Source: Yponomeuta sedellus
Taxonomy: Eukaryota; Arthropoda; Insecta; Lepidoptera; Yponomeutidae
Length of the DNA: 64,000 bases
Direction: 5' to 3'
Assembly (NCBI GenBank): GCA_934045075.1
Contig: OW203723.1
Span: forward strand, 2,186,577 to 2,250,576
In this document: positions 63,835-64,000 of the stretch, in pieces
Position numbering within the stretch: the first letter of the stretch is position 1
Layout: every line of letters begins with the position of its first letter
Made by a program: the position numbers and the translations under genes
Notes under the pieces: generated by a model
Told to the model about the DNA's origin: nothing
The model's input: the letters and a program-made list of their open reading frames with translations, nothing else
Databases searched by the model: none

Positions 63835-64000
63835 ATGAAATTTGTTAAACAACCTACATCACTAAATCTTGAGAATATTGATGTAGGATCTGAAAAAAAT
63901 ACATATCGTCACGGAAAGCTTTTACCAAACACCATCCGTTGTATAGTTTGCGGACCGTCTAACTGCGGAAAAACAAACTTAGTCCTTGGGTTACTTTTAC
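63835..64000 (+). CDS. P-loop ATPase N-terminus, cut by the window edge
   Basis: 55 codons from an ATG in the context CCAAAAATGA, running off the window without a stop. Residues 40-47 are GPSNCGKT, a full Walker A motif. It follows a hydrophobic beta-strand-like IRCIVC (34-39) and precedes NLVLGLLL. The ~30 residues before it (NLENIDVGSEKNTYRHGKLL) carry no signal peptide or membrane segment. Walker A this close to the N-terminus, in a TE-rich region and beside a long palindrome, fits packaging-type (poxvirus A32-like) ATPases of DNA viruses and virus-like transposons. That family call is an inference. A host P-loop protein is possible, and Walker B lies beyond the window. Confidence 0.55.
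   Translation, partial: MKFVKQPTSLNLENIDVGSEKNTYRHGKLLPNTIRCIVCGPSNCGKTNLVLGLLL

Overview
This is an AT-rich insect genomic window, most likely from a moth or butterfly. That is inferred from its repeat content (RTE-type LINE ends, tRNA-like SINE heads, mariner, hAT, PIF/Harbinger-like and Penelope-like pieces) and from split coding exons with consensus splice sites. I found no bacterial-type genes, no CRISPR array and no free-standing tRNA or rRNA gene that I trust.

Host gene. Two exons on the + strand (32615-33433 and 50411-50594) join in phase across an intron of about 17 kb. They encode part of the extracellular region of a membrane receptor, most likely of the GPR158/GPR179-like class (fly Smog relatives). 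The remaining exons are outside the window or not recognised. Most other sequence is intronic or flanking repeat.

Autonomous or once-autonomous elements. A near-intact, apparently full-length CR1/Jockey-superfamily LINE occupies 25131-30667. It has a 7-bp target-site duplication (TSD), a promoter-proximal pair of 16-bp repeats each carrying a perfect CRE palindrome, an ORF1, and an endonuclease/reverse transcriptase ORF2 broken by one extra A. Decayed elements include a hAT (930-2320), two mariners (2500-3095 and 46216-47394), a PIF/Harbinger deletion derivative (56816-57887), a Penelope-like element (51551-52688) nested in a TTAA-flanked element, and many 5'-truncated LINE ends.

Non-autonomous retroposons dominate. 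Local names are used here: SINE-A, SINE-B, SINE-C, SINE-T and SINE-J have tRNA-like heads; SINE-D (about 26 pieces) has a head resembling the 5S rRNA internal control region; SINE-E shares its 3' tail with an RTE-like LINE. F1 and F2 are foldback sequences with 8-14 bp TSDs. Several insertions can be checked inside the window because a second repeat copy preserves the unoccupied site.

Right edge. 63587-63704 is a long imperfect hairpin. At 63835 an ORF begins that runs off the window and carries a clean Walker A motif. It is probably the N-terminus of a viral-type or mobile-element P-loop ATPase. With the foldback SINE and retroposon families, this is the part most likely to hold something undescribed.
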